DNA of 64,000 bases from Mesostigma viride (Eukaryota > Streptophyta > Mesostigmatophyceae > Mesostigmatales > Mesostigmataceae): assembly GCA_009746045.1 (NCBI GenBank), contig RPFO01000485.1, positions 292,883 to 356,882 of the forward strand, written 5' to 3'. The stretch's first letter is position 1. The number at the start of each line of letters is the position of its first letter. This document shows positions 63,005-64,000 of this stretch, one piece after another. The translations under genes were made by a program, and so were the position numbers. The notes under the pieces were generated by a model, which was given only the letters and a program-made list of their open reading frames with translations, was not told the DNA's origin and searched no databases.

Positions 63005-63339
63005 TAACAACAAAAACAGAAAACAAAGTGGGGGAGCTAGCAAGCCAGGGGGTGCTAAGCCAGCAGGGGGGGACAAGAGGTTGCCTCATGACCCCACCAA
63101 ACATTGTACTAGGTGCCTATCTGAGGGGCACCTAAAGGATGATTGCTGGAAGGGCAAACCTGATTATGGCTCTGACGTGGATGTTTGTCCTGGTTGTTGG
63201 AAAACACATCACCCCATTGCAGCAGGAGCGCGCTGCACGGCTCCCAGGCATATAACAAGAACACGCCGGGGCGCTACAACCGCGCGGGGGCAGCAGACCA
63301 GGGAGACTCCTGTAAGCTACCCTCACCATTTTTCACAAA

Positions 63340-64000
63340 TGGTTACCTGCTACCTTCTGTCTGCCAAGTGTTGCCTGAGAGTGAGGATGTGGATTGGGAT
63401 GTGGCATATGATATGACACTGTCACACATGATTTGTGACCCCACCATAGCTTCCCTTAGTGCAGCAGCAGAAAAGGTAATCACGTACGGTGCTCTAGCAG
63501 AGCAACTGCACAAGGTTATGGGCCATGAGGCTGTGGCTGAAAGGCTAGCCAATAAAATACAAGGCCGTGATCTGGAACAGATGTGCAAGCACGTACGTAA
63601 GCACTGTGAGCAATGTCAGCTATATGCTCCTAAGCCCAGGAAATGGCATGTGGCCACACCACCACTGGCTAGAGGCAAACTGGTTGGGGATGTTATACAC
63701 GTGGTTAAGGACACGGTATACTACCTAGTCATAAAGGATGCCTGGTCAAGGTTTGTGGTAGTGGAGCCTCTGCCTGGAATGGATAAAGAGCAGTTGCACA
63801 GAGCTTTACAGATAGCCTTGGCACGTTTCCACCCCATTGAAAAAGTAATGCTGGATCAGCAGTTCCTCTGCATTCAGGACAGGAATGATCTGCCCAAGAT
63901 AGAAGTGTCTGGGGCTCAAGATCATGAACGTCAGGGGTTGGTAGAACGTACCATGAGAGCCATCAGGGATGTGATAAGAAAAATGCCATCCAGGTTGGCT
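63340..64000 (+). pseudogene. Integrase region of element I (partial at window edge)
   Basis: GAG-pre-integrase and integrase core: LHKVMGHEAVAERL, KHVRKHCEQCQLYAPKPR (H-H-C-C), GDVIHVVKDTVYYLVIKDAW, SRFVVVEPLPG, HPIEKVMLDQQF and DHERQGLVERTMRAIRDV. It continues past the end of the window. Its state cannot be judged here. Confidence 0.7.

Larger units (their letters stand above)
60579..64000 (+). mobile_element. LTR retrotransposon I, copia-type relative of A/B (partial, runs off window)
   Basis: Starts with a coiled-coil ORF (60579-62225), an overlapping Gag frame (62054-63004), zinc-knuckle sequence (about 63081-63250) and integrase (about 63340-64000). Its integrase resembles that of element A (H-H-C-C start, GAQDHERQGLVER end), so it belongs to the same broad lineage. 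The 5' LTR cannot be delimited because the 3' LTR lies outside the window. At least one break is likely. Confidence 0.72.

Noticed and set aside
1-64000. A prokaryotic-style operon, defence island or integrated virus
   Set aside because: Introns, LTR, LINE and YR retrotransposons and microsatellites show eukaryotic DNA; no capsid, terminase or defence genes were found.

Overview
This is a repeat-dominated eukaryotic window. It has GT-AG introns, G-rich minisatellites, long tetranucleotide arrays and at least ten transposable elements of six or more superfamilies, many nested. TGTAA-type polyadenylation signals after two gene models, a Ngaro-type tyrosine-recombinase (YR) retrotransposon and the mixture of copia, gypsy, LINE, MULE and TTAA elements suggest an alga, most likely of the green lineage. 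No marker gene proves this.

Layout. 1-1835: CCCG array and C-rich tract, no gene. 1841-8295: copia-type element A (minus strand; LTRs of 482 bp, TATTA target duplication), looks whole. 8497-8926: ATTC and ATAC arrays. 9006-10418: MULE-type transposase. 13468-19282: copia-type element B (plus strand; LTRs of 481 bp, CTAGT target duplication), broken. The 3' part of B plus 855 bp of flank is tandemly duplicated with a 2591-bp period (17547-22728). 23.7-25.4 kb: exon-like host segments on the minus strand. 27909-29489: small two-exon host gene with a G-rich minisatellite intron. 29.9-30.36 kb: TGTCAC-rich minisatellites.

30361-34526: broken YR retrotransposon E. 34677-39225: TA-flanked block with terminal inverted repeats, filled with LINE pieces, including a 5'-truncated LINE with a 13-bp target duplication. 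39303-40265: TTAA-flanked piggyBac-like non-autonomous element. 40540-50716: broken Ty3/gypsy element F (minus strand), hosting an inverted-repeat element (45162-45934) and a gag-only LTR element G (46495-49681). 50965-51300: small ORF with an RNase H1 N-terminal-like hybrid-binding domain. 52242-57743: YR retrotransposon D, looks whole, with identical split direct repeats and one 1391-codon frame. 58634-58948: terminal exon of a protein kinase ending in a CaaX box. 60579-64000: start of another LTR retroelement, I, running off the window.

The most interesting signal is in the YR elements. D fuses Gag-like, RT, RNase H and tyrosine recombinase in one frame. A 2A-like G-(I/V)-H-P-N-P-G-P motif lies exactly at the RNase H/recombinase junction, and the diverged element E keeps it. 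Host coding content is very small: two or three short spliced genes or gene ends. Reads were by eye; repeat identities and gene models are estimates.
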